Of a stretch of 37,524 bases of DNA, positions 1 to 8,455 are shown one piece after another. Origin of the DNA: Omnitrophica WOR_2 bacterium RBG_13_41_10. Its GTDB lineage: Bacteria; Omnitrophota; Gorgyraeia; Gygaellales; Profunditerraquicolaceae. Numbering within the stretch: position 1 is the first letter of the stretch; the number at the start of each line of letters is the position of its first letter. The stretch covers positions 20,709 to 58,232 of the forward strand of contig MHGH01000015.1 in assembly GCA_001805465.1 (NCBI GenBank), read 5' to 3'. The notes beneath the pieces were generated by a model. It had not been told where the DNA came from, searched no databases, and saw only the letters and a program-made list of their open reading frames with translations. The translations under genes were made by a program, and so were the position numbers.

Positions 1-3000
1 ACCAATTTATCCAGCCGCACAATTTCTTATAAGGGATTGCTTATGCCCCAACAGCTGGATAAGTTCTTTCTTGACTTAAGAGACCAAGCCTTAGAGAGCG
101 CTCTTGTTCTGGTTCATTCCCGTTATAGCACCAATACCTTTCCTACTTGGGATTTAGCGCAGCCATTCAGATTCCTTGCCCATAATGGAGAGATAAATAC
201 CTTGCGGGGTAATATTAATTGGATGCGTGCGCGGGAAGGCCTATTAAGGAGTGACTTATTTGGGAAAGACTTAAAAAAGATACTTCCTGTTATCGTGCCT
301 GGCGGAAGCGATTCAGCAACAATAGATAATGTTTTTGAGCTCTTAGTCTTAGCCGGTCGGCCGCTTGCCGAGGCGATGATGATGCTTATCCCTTGCGCTT
401 GGCAGCAGGATAATTTTATGGATGAGAAATTAAAGGCCTTCTATAAGTATCAGGCCTGTTTAATGGAGCCATGGGATGGTCCGGCTGCGATTGTATTTAG
501 TGATGGTATAAGGGTGGGTGCTAGTTTAGATAGAAACGGCTTACGTCCCGCGCGTTACATTATTACTAAAGACGGCCGGGTAGTTATGGCTTCAGAAGTT
601 GGCGTTTTAGATATCAACCCAAGCGATATCCAAACTTGCGGAAGACTTGAGCCGGGAAAGATACTTTTTATTGATACCCAACAGGGCCGTATCATAGAGG
701 ATCAAGTGCTAAAAGGGTTAATTTCTAGAATAGAACCCTATAGCCAGTGGATTAAGGAGGGTGTGGTTAAACTTGATAGCTTAAAAGTTACCAAGTCGCT
801 CCCTCGACTGCCCTGGAGACAGGCAAATCGCCAGGTCACTGGTGAAGATATTTTGACTCAATTAAAAGCTTTTGGATATACCCGCGAAGATTTAAAGTTT
901 ATCATAAAACCGATGGTAGAAAATGCCCAGGAACCGATAGGCTCTATGGGCTGCGATACTCCTTACGCGGTTTTATCACAGAGACCCCAACTTTTGTACG
1001 CATATTTTAAGCAATTATTTGCGCAGGTTACTAATCCGGCAATCGATCCTATCCGCGAAGAATTAGTAATGAGTTTAGAGACCTATCTTGGCCCGGAAAA
1101 AAATATCTTGAAGGATTCGCCTAAACATTGCCACAAATTGCTCATTAAAAGGCCGATCATTACCAATGAAGAATTAGAGAAAATCAGGCATATTAAAACG
1201 AATAACTTTAAAGCTAAGACTATTTCTTTATTATTTCCCGCCACAAAGCGTGGCGGGTCCGCCAAAGGCGGAAATATTTCGGGAGAGGATGCTTTCAGGA
1301 AAAAATTAGAAAATATTTGTCAAGATGCAACATGGGCGATAAAAAAAGGTTACACCTTTATTATTTTAAGCGACCGGGGAGTGGATGAAAATCAAGCCGC
1401 ATTACCGGCTTTACTGGCTACCGCAGCAGTACACCATCATCTAGTATCAAGTGTTCTACGTAATCAGATTGGTATTATTGTGGAGAGCGCAGAGCCAAGA
1501 GAGGTACATCATTTTGCCCTGCTATTCGGCTATGGAGCTGATTGCATCAACCCATATCTTGCTTTTGAGGCAGTAAAATATGTTGTTGGAGATGAGCTAA
1601 CGAATTTGAATCCAGAGAAAGTAATTCAGCGTTATATTAAGGCAGCCGAGAAAGGAATCCTAAAAATTCTCTCTAAGATGGGCATCTCTACCTTACAAAG
1701 TTACCGCGGGGCGCAGATATTTGAGGCAGTGGGATTAAGCAGCGATGTTATCGATAATTATTTTAGCGGAACTGTTTCCAGAATAGGCGGCGCTAGTTTA
1801 GATACAATCGCTAAGGAATCATTATTACGGCATAAAGAGGCATTTTATGAACTAGAAACACCGTTTTTAAAGACAGGCGGATTTTATCAGTACAAGAGGG
1901 ATGGTGAATTTCATCTTTGGAATCCTGAAAATATTGCTTTGTTACAGGATGCGACCAGAAACTGTGACTTAAAAAGATACCAGGAATTTGCTAAAGCTAT
2001 TAATAACCAAGCAGATAATCCTACGACATTGCGCAGCTTGCTTAGGTTTAAGAAGAGAAAACCAATTCCTATTGCAGAGGTAGAGTCCCAAGATGAGATT
2101 TTTAAGCGTTTTGCTACGGGTGCAATGAGCTTTGGGTCAATTAGCAAGAATTGCCATGAGACGATTGCTATTGCCATGAATAAGTTAAGTGCTAAATCAA
2201 ACACCGGAGAAGGAGGAGAAGATCCAGCGCGTTTTGTTACTTTAGTAAATGGAGATTCTACGAGGAGTGCAATAAAACAAGTGGCTTCAGGTCGTTTTGG
2301 CGTCACCACGAATTATTTAGTCAATGCCGATGAGTTACAGATAAAGATAGCCCAAGGGGCAAAACCCGGTGAAGGAGGACAACTACCGGGACATAAAGTA
2401 AGCCAGATTATCGCTAAGACACGTTATACGACACCGGGAGTGACCTTAATTTCGCCTCCACCGCACCACGATATTTATTCTATTGAAGACTTAGCACAGT
2501 TAATCTTTGACCTAAAAAATGTAAACCCGGATGCGCGTATCAGCGTAAAATTAGTTTCTGAAGTCGGGGTAGGAACTATTGCTGCCGGAGTGGCTAAAGG
2601 CCACGCAGACACGATTCTTATTTCAGGCGGAGACGGAGGAACCGGCGCTTCACCTTTAAGTTCAATAAGACATGCCGGGCTTCCCTGGGAATTAGGTTTA
2701 GCTGAGACGCACCAAACATTAGTTTTAAATGATTTAAGGAGTAGGGTGCGCCTGCAGACCGATGGACAGATGCGCACCGGTCGCGATGTAGCTATTGCCT
2801 GCCTCTTAGGAGCAGAGGAATTTGGTTTCTCTACTTCCGTTCTGATTGTTTTAGGTTGCGTCATGCTTAGGCACTGTCATTTAAATAATTGTTCAGTAGG
2901 TATCGCCACTCAGGATAAAATCTTAGAGGCAAGATTCCCGGGTAAACCAGAATACATCATAAATTATTTTCATTTTGTCGCAGAAGAGTTGCGTCAGATT

Positions 3001-4008
3001 ATGGCCAGTTTAGGTCTACGTACTATTGATGAGATGGTGGGAAGGCCAAACTTACTGGAATTAAATAGCGATATCTTACCGTGGAAGGCAAAACAAATCG
3101 ATTTTTCAAAAATCCTCTATAAACCTGAAACAGCGAATACCGTAGGAACTCATTGTGCTGTAAAGCAGAGTCACGGGATAAACAAAGTTTTAGATTCAAA
3201 ACTTATCGAGTTAGCAAAACCCGCATTTGAAAAGGGCGAGCCAGTAAGAGCGGCATTAGAGATAAATAATACAAATAGGGCCACAGGCGCTACCTTAAGT
3301 GGTCGGGTATGCAAAGTTTTTGGAGAAGAAGGGCTTTTAGATGATACGATTCATTTTAAATTTAAAGGTATAGCGGGTCAAAGTTTCGGGGCATGGTTGG
3401 CAAAAGGGGTTACCTTTGAGCTGGAGGGGATGAGCAATGACTATGTAGGAAAAGGCATTTCCGGAGGTAAAATCATCATCTATCCGGATAAACAGGCGGA
3501 TTATAGACCGCAAGAAAATATTATTATTGGTAATACTACTTTCTATGGAGCGATAAGTGGCGAGGCGTATATCAGAGGGGTTGCCGGAGAGAGATTTTGT
3601 ATTAGAAATTCCGGTCTAAATGCGGTAGTGGAAGGAGTAGGAGAGCATGGTTGTGAGTATATGACCGGCGGAAGGGTTGTGGTTTTAGGTAAAACCGGCA
3701 GAAACTTTGCTGCTGGAATGTCCGGCGGTATCGCTTATATCTATGATCTAGAGGGTGATTTTAAGGATAAATGCAATACGGATATGGTGCAATTAGAAAC
3801 ACTATTAGAGGCCGACGCCGATACGGTTAGAGAGTTGTTGCTAAACCATTATCGCTATACAAAAAGTTCAGTGGCCAAAGAGGTGCTCGATGATTTTAGT
3901 AATAAAATGCGAAAGTTCATAAAGGTTATGCCTTTTGAGTATAAGCGCATTTTGGAAAAAAGAGGAATAAAAGAAGAGCTAGAATTGATAGAGGTTTCTG
4001 ATGGGTGA
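1..4008 (+). CDS. gltB: Glutamate synthase large subunit, 5' truncated by window edge
   Basis: Frame 1 is open from base 1 (TNLSSRTISYKGLLMPQQLDKFF, upstream of the listed Met), so the true start is outside the window. GATase II, FMN/Fe-S and GXGXG-repeat regions are recognisable (TGEGGEDPARF, PGEGGQLPGHKVS, ISPPPHHDIYSIEDLAQLI, GGDGGTGASPLSS). Confidence 0.97.
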   Translation, partial: TNLSSRTISYKGLLMPQQLDKFFLDLRDQALESALVLVHSRYSTNTFPTWDLAQPFRFLAHNGEINTLRGNINWMRAREGLLRSDLFGKDLKKILPVIVPGGSDSATIDNVFELLVLAGRPLAEAMMMLIPCAWQQDNFMDEKLKAFYKYQACLMEPWDGPAAIVFSDGIRVGASLDRNGLRPARYIITKDGRVVMASEVGVLDINPSDIQTCGRLEPGKILFIDTQQGRIIEDQVLKGLISRIEPYSQWIKEGVVKLDSLKVTKSLPRLPWRQANRQVTGEDILTQLKAFGYTREDLKFIIKPMVENAQEPIGSMGCDTPYAVLSQRPQLLYAYFKQLFAQVTNPAIDPIREELVMSLETYLGPEKNILKDSPKHCHKLLIKRPIITNEELEKIRHIKTNNFKAKTISLLFPATKRGGSAKGGNISGEDAFRKKLENICQDATWAIKKGYTFIILSDRGVDENQAALPALLATAAVHHHLVSSVLRNQIGIIVESAEPREVHHFALLFGYGADCINPYLAFEAVKYVVGDELTNLNPEKVIQRYIKAAEKGILKILSKMGISTLQSYRGAQIFEAVGLSSDVIDNYFSGTVSRIGGASLDTIAKESLLRHKEAFYELETPFLKTGGFYQYKRDGEFHLWNPENIALLQDATRNCDLKRYQEFAKAINNQADNPTTLRSLLRFKKRKPIPIAEVESQDEIFKRFATGAMSFGSISKNCHETIAIAMNKLSAKSNTGEGGEDPARFVTLVNGDSTRSAIKQVASGRFGVTTNYLVNADELQIKIAQGAKPGEGGQLPGHKVSQIIAKTRYTTPGVTLISPPPHHDIYSIEDLAQLIFDLKNVNPDARISVKLVSEVGVGTIAAGVAKGHADTILISGGDGGTGASPLSSIRHAGLPWELGLAETHQTLVLNDLRSRVRLQTDGQMRTGRDVAIACLLGAEEFGFSTSVLIVLGCVMLRHCHLNNCSVGIATQDKILEARFPGKPEYIINYFHFVAEELRQIMASLGLRTIDEMVGRPNLLELNSDILPWKAKQIDFSKILYKPETANTVGTHCAVKQSHGINKVLDSKLIELAKPAFEKGEPVRAALEINNTNRATGATLSGRVCKVFGEEGLLDDTIHFKFKGIAGQSFGAWLAKGVTFELEGMSNDYVGKGISGGKIIIYPDKQADYRPQENIIIGNTTFYGAISGEAYIRGVAGERFCIRNSGLNAVVEGVGEHGCEYMTGGRVVVLGKTGRNFAAGMSGGIAYIYDLEGDFKDKCNTDMVQLETLLEADADTVRELLLNHYRYTKSSVAKEVLDDFSNKMRKFIKVMPFEYKRILEKRGIKEELELIEVSDG
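1237..1272. repeat. 36-bp GC-rich double-hairpin element in-frame within gltB
   Basis: CCCGCCAC-aaagc-GTGGCGGG (1237-1257) plus TCCGCC-aaa-GGCGGA (1258-1272); encodes PATKRGGSAKGG. Confidence 0.8.
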
Positions 4009-5410
4009 TCTGAGAGGATTCTTAAAAGTAAAAAGAGGAGCTTCGCAGTATAGACCAGTGTGCGAACGGCTAAAGGATCATTGCGAGGTTTGCCTACTAC
4101 CCGAGGTAGAGTGTTCTCAAGAGCAGGCTTCGCGCTGTATGGATTGTGGTACACCTTTTTGCCATTGGGGATGTCCAATTGGAAATTACATACCCGAATG
4201 GAATGATTTAGTTTTTCGCGGGCATTGGCAGAAGGCATTCCAACTTTTGGCTGCGACTAATAATTTTCCGGAAATCACCGGAAGGATTTGCTCGGGCCTG
4301 TGCGAATATTCCTGTGTTCTGGGAATAAATGATGACCCTGTAACCATAAAAGAGAATGAATTAGCGATAATTGAATATGCCTTCCAGATGGGGCTAGTTA
4401 AGCCAAGCCTACTTAAGAAACGCACTGGAAAACAGATAGCCATAGTAGGTTCAGGGCCAGCAGGTTTGTCTTTGGCGGACCAGCTGAATAAAGCCGGTCA
4501 TTTAGTAGTAGTTTTTGAAAAAGCAGATAAAATCGGGGGAATGCTGCGTTATGGTATCCCTGATTTTAAACTGGAAAAATGGATACTGGACCGTAGGATT
4601 GAGATTCTTAAAAGAGAAGGGATTATATTTAATACCGGTGTTTATGTAGGTAAAGGATTAAAGGACGAATATTTAAAAAAGGAGTTTGACGCTATCTGTT
4701 TGGCTATGGGTTGCGGCGTACCACGAGATTTAAATATAGAAGGTAGGTCTTTATCAGGGATTCACTTCGCTATGGATTACTTAATTCAGACGAATAAGAA
4801 GGTTAGCGAAGAAAAAATTCCTTCTGATAAATTAATTGATGCAAAGGGCAAAAGAGTCGTGGTGATTGGTGGCGGCGATACGGGTGCGGATTGCTTGGGT
4901 GTAGCGCATCGCCAAGGCGCAAAATGCGTGGTGCAGATTGAACTTTTAGCTAAGCCGCCAGAATGTCGAACCCCAGATTATCCTTGGCCAAAGTATCCTT
5001 TGCTTTGCAAAACTACTACTAGCCATGAAGAAGGTGGGATAAGGGAGTGGTCAGTCTCCACTAAAAAGCTTATCGGAGAGAACGGTTGGGTAAAAAAGCT
5101 CCTTTGTCAGAGAGTGAACCAAGAAACAGCTGGCAGAGAATTTGAAATTGAGGCAGATTTGGTGATTTTAGCCTTAGGGTTTCTGCATCCTGAACGTAAT
5201 GGTTTACTTAAAGATCTATGCTTAGAACTTGACTCAAGGGGCAATGTAAAAACTGATGAGAATTATATGACTTCAAGCAAGGGGATCTTTTCTGCTGGAG
5301 ATATGCATAGGGGGCAATCCTTAGTAGTCTGGGCTATCTCAGAAGGAAGAAAAACTGCCTATGCAATAGATAAATATTTAATGGGCAAAAGTAATTTGTC
5401 AATGCTTTAG
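4001..5410 (+). CDS. gltD: Glutamate synthase small subunit
   Basis: CMDCGTPFCHWGCPIGNYIPEWNDLV Fe-S region, GSGPAGLSLADQL FAD motif, GGGDTGADC NADPH motif; overlaps gltB by 8 nt. Confidence 0.96.
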   Translation: MGDLRGFLKVKRGASQYRPVCERLKDHCEVCLLPEVECSQEQASRCMDCGTPFCHWGCPIGNYIPEWNDLVFRGHWQKAFQLLAATNNFPEITGRICSGLCEYSCVLGINDDPVTIKENELAIIEYAFQMGLVKPSLLKKRTGKQIAIVGSGPAGLSLADQLNKAGHLVVVFEKADKIGGMLRYGIPDFKLEKWILDRRIEILKREGIIFNTGVYVGKGLKDEYLKKEFDAICLAMGCGVPRDLNIEGRSLSGIHFAMDYLIQTNKKVSEEKIPSDKLIDAKGKRVVVIGGGDTGADCLGVAHRQGAKCVVQIELLAKPPECRTPDYPWPKYPLLCKTTTSHEEGGIREWSVSTKKLIGENGWVKKLLCQRVNQETAGREFEIEADLVILALGFLHPERNGLLKDLCLELDSRGNVKTDENYMTSSKGIFSAGDMHRGQSLVVWAISEGRKTAYAIDKYLMGKSNLSML

Positions 5411-5422
5411 AGGCATTGACAA
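5396..5422. promoter_or_regulatory. Perfect 10-bp inverted repeat spanning the gltD stop codon and the predicted -35 box
   Basis: TTGTCAATGC-(TTTAGAG)-GCATTGACAA. Confidence 0.7.
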
Positions 5423-5443
5423 CCAGAGGAAACATGTTATACT
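5416..5443 (+). promoter_or_regulatory. Sigma70-type promoter upstream of pyrG
   Basis: TTGACA (5416-5421), 16-nt spacer, TATACT (5438-5443). Predicted TSS about 5449-5451. Confidence 0.7.
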
Positions 5444-5455
5444 CAATAGTAGTCC

Positions 5456-5471
5456 AAAGTAGTACTACTTT
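5456..5471. promoter_or_regulatory. Perfect 16-bp palindrome just downstream of the predicted TSS
   Basis: AAAGTAGTACTACTTT equals its own reverse complement. Confidence 0.65.
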
Positions 5472-5478
5472 AGAGAAC

Positions 5479-5521
5479 AAAGGCGTTTAGGGCCGGATTG
5501 TTGGCACTGAGCGCTTTTTTT
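5479..5521 (+). terminator. Intrinsic-terminator-like hairpin in the pyrG leader (attenuator candidate, or gltBD terminator)
   Basis: AAAGGCGTTTAG-G-GCC / loop GGATTGTT / GGC-A-CTGAGCGCTTTT, followed by a T run (T7 at 5515-5521, partly in the stem). Includes G-T wobbles and one G-A mismatch. Confidence 0.65.
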
Positions 5522-5526
5522 ATTGA

Positions 5527-5580
5527 GGCCACAACTTATGGAGTAGCAGTTTTAATTTTGGCGACATAAGTTGTATGGCC
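5527..5580 (+). promoter_or_regulatory. Leader hairpin upstream of pyrG
   Basis: GGCC-ACAACTTATG (5527-5540) pairs with CATAAGTTGT-(AT)-GGCC (5565-5580): 10 bp, 2-nt bulge, 4 bp. Confidence 0.6.
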
Positions 5581-5586
5581 GAAATA

Positions 5587-5641
5587 ATCCCGCCTTTTCT
5601 TACTATATGGTGCCTAAATTGCTTTGATGAAAAGGCGGGAT
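5587..5641 (+). promoter_or_regulatory. Leader hairpin directly before the pyrG ribosome-binding region
   Basis: ATCCCGCCTTTTC (5587-5599) and GAAAAGGCGGGAT (5629-5641): perfect 13-bp inverted repeat with a 29-nt loop. Confidence 0.65.
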
Positions 5642-5654
5642 AAGAGGTAAAACT

Positions 5655-7268
5655 ATGGCAAAATACATATTTGTAACCGGTGGCGTAATATCAAGCCTGG
5701 GTAAGGGCATTACTTCCGCTTCAATCGGAAAGATTTTGGAATCACGGGGATTAAAAATTACTCTTATGAAGTTAGATCCTTATATTAATGTTGACCCCGG
5801 CACCATGAACCCTTATCAGCATGGCGAGGTTTATGTTACCGAAGATGGAGCAGAGACAGATTTAGACCTTGGGCATTACGAAAGATTTATCCGCGCCCAG
5901 ATGACCAAATTCAATAATGTTACTACTGGACAGGTATATAACACGGTAATTTCTAAAGAGAGGCACGGTGATTACTTAGGCAAGACAATTCAGGTAATTC
6001 CGCATATCACTGATGAGATCAAAGAGAGAATAAAAAAAGTCGCCCAGGTGTCCGCAGCCGATATCGTTATTATTGAAGTTGGCGGCACAGTAGGTGATAT
6101 TGAGAGTTTGCCGTTTCTGGAAGCAGCCAGGCAATTCAGCTTAGATATAGGTAAGGATAACGTGATTTATATTCATCTTACTCTCGTTCCTTATATAAAA
6201 TGCGCAGATGAGATAAAGACAAAACCGACACAGCATAGCGTAGGTACATTACGTGAAATCGGGATCCAGCCGGATATATTAATCTGTCGTACTGAAAAGA
6301 CATTATCCTGCGAACTAAAGGAAAAGATATCTCTGTTTTGTAATGTGCGCAAGGAAGCAGTTATTGAAGCTAAGGATGTAGAGTCGATCTACCAGATTCC
6401 TCTGGTTTTTAAGAATCAGATTCTAGATGAAATTATCTTAAGTCATTTTAAGTTAATCTGTAAATTTTCAGATTTAAAGGATTGGGAGAAGAATGTAGCA
6501 GAAAGGGTAATTAAGCCTAAAAATAAAGTGACTATAGCGTTGGTGGGTAAATACATTGCTTTACAGGATGCCTATAAGTCCATTTATGAAGCATTAATTC
6601 ATGCCGGTATTTATAATGATACAAAAGTAGAGATTAAAAAGGTAGATTCAGAAGACATCCAAAAAAAAGGCCCGCAAGAATTTCTAAAAGATGTCTCTGG
6701 GATCCTTGTCCCGGGTGGTTTTGGCTATCGAGGAATTGAGGGCAAGATTAAAGCCATTAAATTTTCCAGGGTTAATAAAATTCCTTTTTTGGGTTTGTGT
6801 TTAGGGATGCAGTGTGCAGTAATTGAATTTTCACGGAATATCTGCGGCCTAAAAGATGCCAACTCTACTGAGTTTAGTCCTAAAACAAAAAATCCGGTAA
6901 TCAGTTTACTAGCCCAGCAGAGGAAGATTAAAGATTTAGGAGGCACGATGCGTTTGGGTGCATACCCTTGCAAGATTAAGAAAAATACTTTGGCGTTTAG
7001 GGTATATGGTAAGACATTGATTCAGGAGCGGCATCGCCATAGGTATGAATTTAACAATAAATATAAGAAATTATTAGAGAAAAAAGGTATGAAATTTTGC
7101 GGTATCTATCTTAAGAGAAACCTGGCGGAGATAATTGAATTAAAGAATCATCCTTATTTTATTGCCGTACAGTTTCATCCGGAATTTAAATCTAAACCCG
7201 ATAAGGCCCACCCGTTATTTAGAGAATTTATAAAGGCGGCAATAGAAAGAAGTAAGATTAACTTTTGA
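5655..7268 (+). CDS. pyrG: CTP synthase
   Basis: [33 protein letters not shown]-terminus; GLCLGMQC GATase I nucleophile region; [11 protein letters not shown]. Confidence 0.97.
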   Translation: MAKYIFVTGGVISSLGKGITSASIGKILESRGLKITLMKLDPYINVDPGTMNPYQHGEVYVTEDGAETDLDLGHYERFIRAQMTKFNNVTTGQVYNTVISKERHGDYLGKTIQVIPHITDEIKERIKKVAQVSAADIVIIEVGGTVGDIESLPFLEAARQFSLDIGKDNVIYIHLTLVPYIKCADEIKTKPTQHSVGTLREIGIQPDILICRTEKTLSCELKEKISLFCNVRKEAVIEAKDVESIYQIPLVFKNQILDEIILSHFKLICKFSDLKDWEKNVAERVIKPKNKVTIALVGKYIALQDAYKSIYEALIHAGIYNDTKVEIKKVDSEDIQKKGPQEFLKDVSGILVPGGFGYRGIEGKIKAIKFSRVNKIPFLGLCLGMQCAVIEFSRNICGLKDANSTEFSPKTKNPVISLLAQQRKIKDLGGTMRLGAYPCKIKKNTLAFRVYGKTLIQERHRHRYEFNNKYKKLLEKKGMKFCGIYLKRNLAEIIELKNHPYFIAVQFHPEFKSKPDKAHPLFREFIKAAIERSKINF

Positions 7269-7272
7269 GTTC

Positions 7273-7356
7273 GTACGGTGTACGGAGTACAGTGTACCGA
7301 GCATACAATGTTATACAAATCAGTAATTACTATGCGCCGTACGCGGTACGCCGTAC
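7273..7356. repeat. Two short arrays of GTACNNN heptamers in the pyrG-carA gap
   Basis: GTAC at 7273, 7280, 7287, 7294 and again at 7339, 7346, 7353; exact 7-nt period in both arrays. Confidence 0.8.
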
Positions 7357-7369
7357 TCAATACTAAAAG

Positions 7370-8455
7370 ATGGATGCAATCTTAGCTTTAGAAGACGGAA
7401 CGATATTTAGAGGTGAATCTTTCGGTGCAGACGGAGAAAGATACGGCGAAGTCGTATTTAACACCAGCATGACCGGATACCAAGAAGTCCTTACTGACCC
7501 TTCTTATAAAGGCCAGATTGTAACTATGACTTATCCTTTGATTGGCAACTACGGGATCAATAAAGAGGATATGGAATCAAGGCGGCCTTTTGTGGAAGGT
7601 TTTGTGGTTAAGGAATGTAGCAAAATTTCCAGCAATTGGCGTAGTGAAAAATCATTAGCGGATTATTTTAAGGAAAATAATATCGTAGGTATTGAAGGTA
7701 TGGATACACGTTCACTTACCTTACACATAAGGCGAGTTGGAACAATGAAGGCGGTTTTATCTACCGAGGATTTGGATGAAGAGAGCCTGGTTCAGAAAGC
7801 CAGAGATTCTCAAGGCTTGGTTGGTATAGATTTAGTCAAGGAAGTAACGTGCAATAAAAAATATATCTGGTCGGAAATAAAAGATAAAGGTTATAAAGTA
7901 GCCGTCTTAGATTGCGGTGTAAAATACAATATTTTAAGGGAATTATTAAATCATGGATGTCAGGTGATTGTGATGCCTGCAAATACATCCGTAAAAGAAA
8001 TATTAGAACTAAAAGCCGATGGGGTATTGCTTTCCAACGGGCCGGGTGACCCCGCAGCAGTTAAATACGTAATTGATACTACCAGAGACCTAATGGGGAA
8101 AATTCCCATTTTTGGAATTTGCTTAGGCCATCAGATGCTGGGTTTGGCACTGGGTGGTGCGACCTATAAACTTAAATTCGGCCATCACGGCGCAAACCAT
8201 CCGGTGAAAGATTTAAAGACAGGAAAGGTTTCTATTACGGTTCAGAACCACGGCTTTTGCGTAGATATGGATTCCCTAAATAAGAAAGATATAGAAATCA
8301 CTCATATCAATCTTAATGACCAGACCTTAGAGGGAATACGGCATAAGAAATTACCTATATTTTCCGTGCAGTTTCATCCTGAAGCCTCAGCAGGCCCGCA
8401 TGATGCCTCGTATCTGTTTGAAGAGTTTATCAAAATGATGAAAAAATATGCCTAA
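7370..8455 (+). CDS. carA: Carbamoyl-phosphate synthase small (glutaminase) subunit
   Basis: [60 protein letters not shown]. Confidence 0.97.
   Translation: MDAILALEDGTIFRGESFGADGERYGEVVFNTSMTGYQEVLTDPSYKGQIVTMTYPLIGNYGINKEDMESRRPFVEGFVVKECSKISSNWRSEKSLADYFKENNIVGIEGMDTRSLTLHIRRVGTMKAVLSTEDLDEESLVQKARDSQGLVGIDLVKEVTCNKKYIWSEIKDKGYKVAVLDCGVKYNILRELLNHGCQVIVMPANTSVKEILELKADGVLLSNGPGDPAAVKYVIDTTRDLMGKIPIFGICLGHQMLGLALGGATYKLKFGHHGANHPVKDLKTGKVSITVQNHGFCVDMDSLNKKDIEITHINLNDQTLEGIRHKKLPIFSVQFHPEASAGPHDASYLFEEFIKMMKKYA

Noticed and set aside
1083-1265. Minus-strand ORFs in the track (e.g. 1083-1265, 1911-2309, 2475-2864, 21658-22155, 36002-36436)
   Set aside because: All lie antisense to strongly conserved + strand genes, have no recognisable domains and read as reverse translations of the sense gene.
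5456-5521. ANTAR-type dual-hexaloop antitermination motif in the pyrG leader
   Set aside because: Only one small hairpin precedes the terminator. Its possible hexaloop (AGUACU) lacks the expected G at position 4, and there is no room for a second hairpin overlapping the terminator stem.
5442-5527. CTCAATA/TATTGAG pairing enclosing the leader terminator as a 6S-like long hairpin
   Set aside because: The left arm lies at the -10/before the predicted TSS, so it would not be transcribed from this promoter.
5444-5654. Known riboswitch classes (preQ1, THF, ZTP, SAM) or PyrR-binding leader
   Set aside because: I could not find the conserved core sequences by eye; a covariance-model search would be needed to exclude divergent members.
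7273-7356. CRISPR-like array in the pyrG-carA gap
   Set aside because: The unit is only 7 nt with 3-nt variable parts; there are no repeats of CRISPR length and no cas genes.
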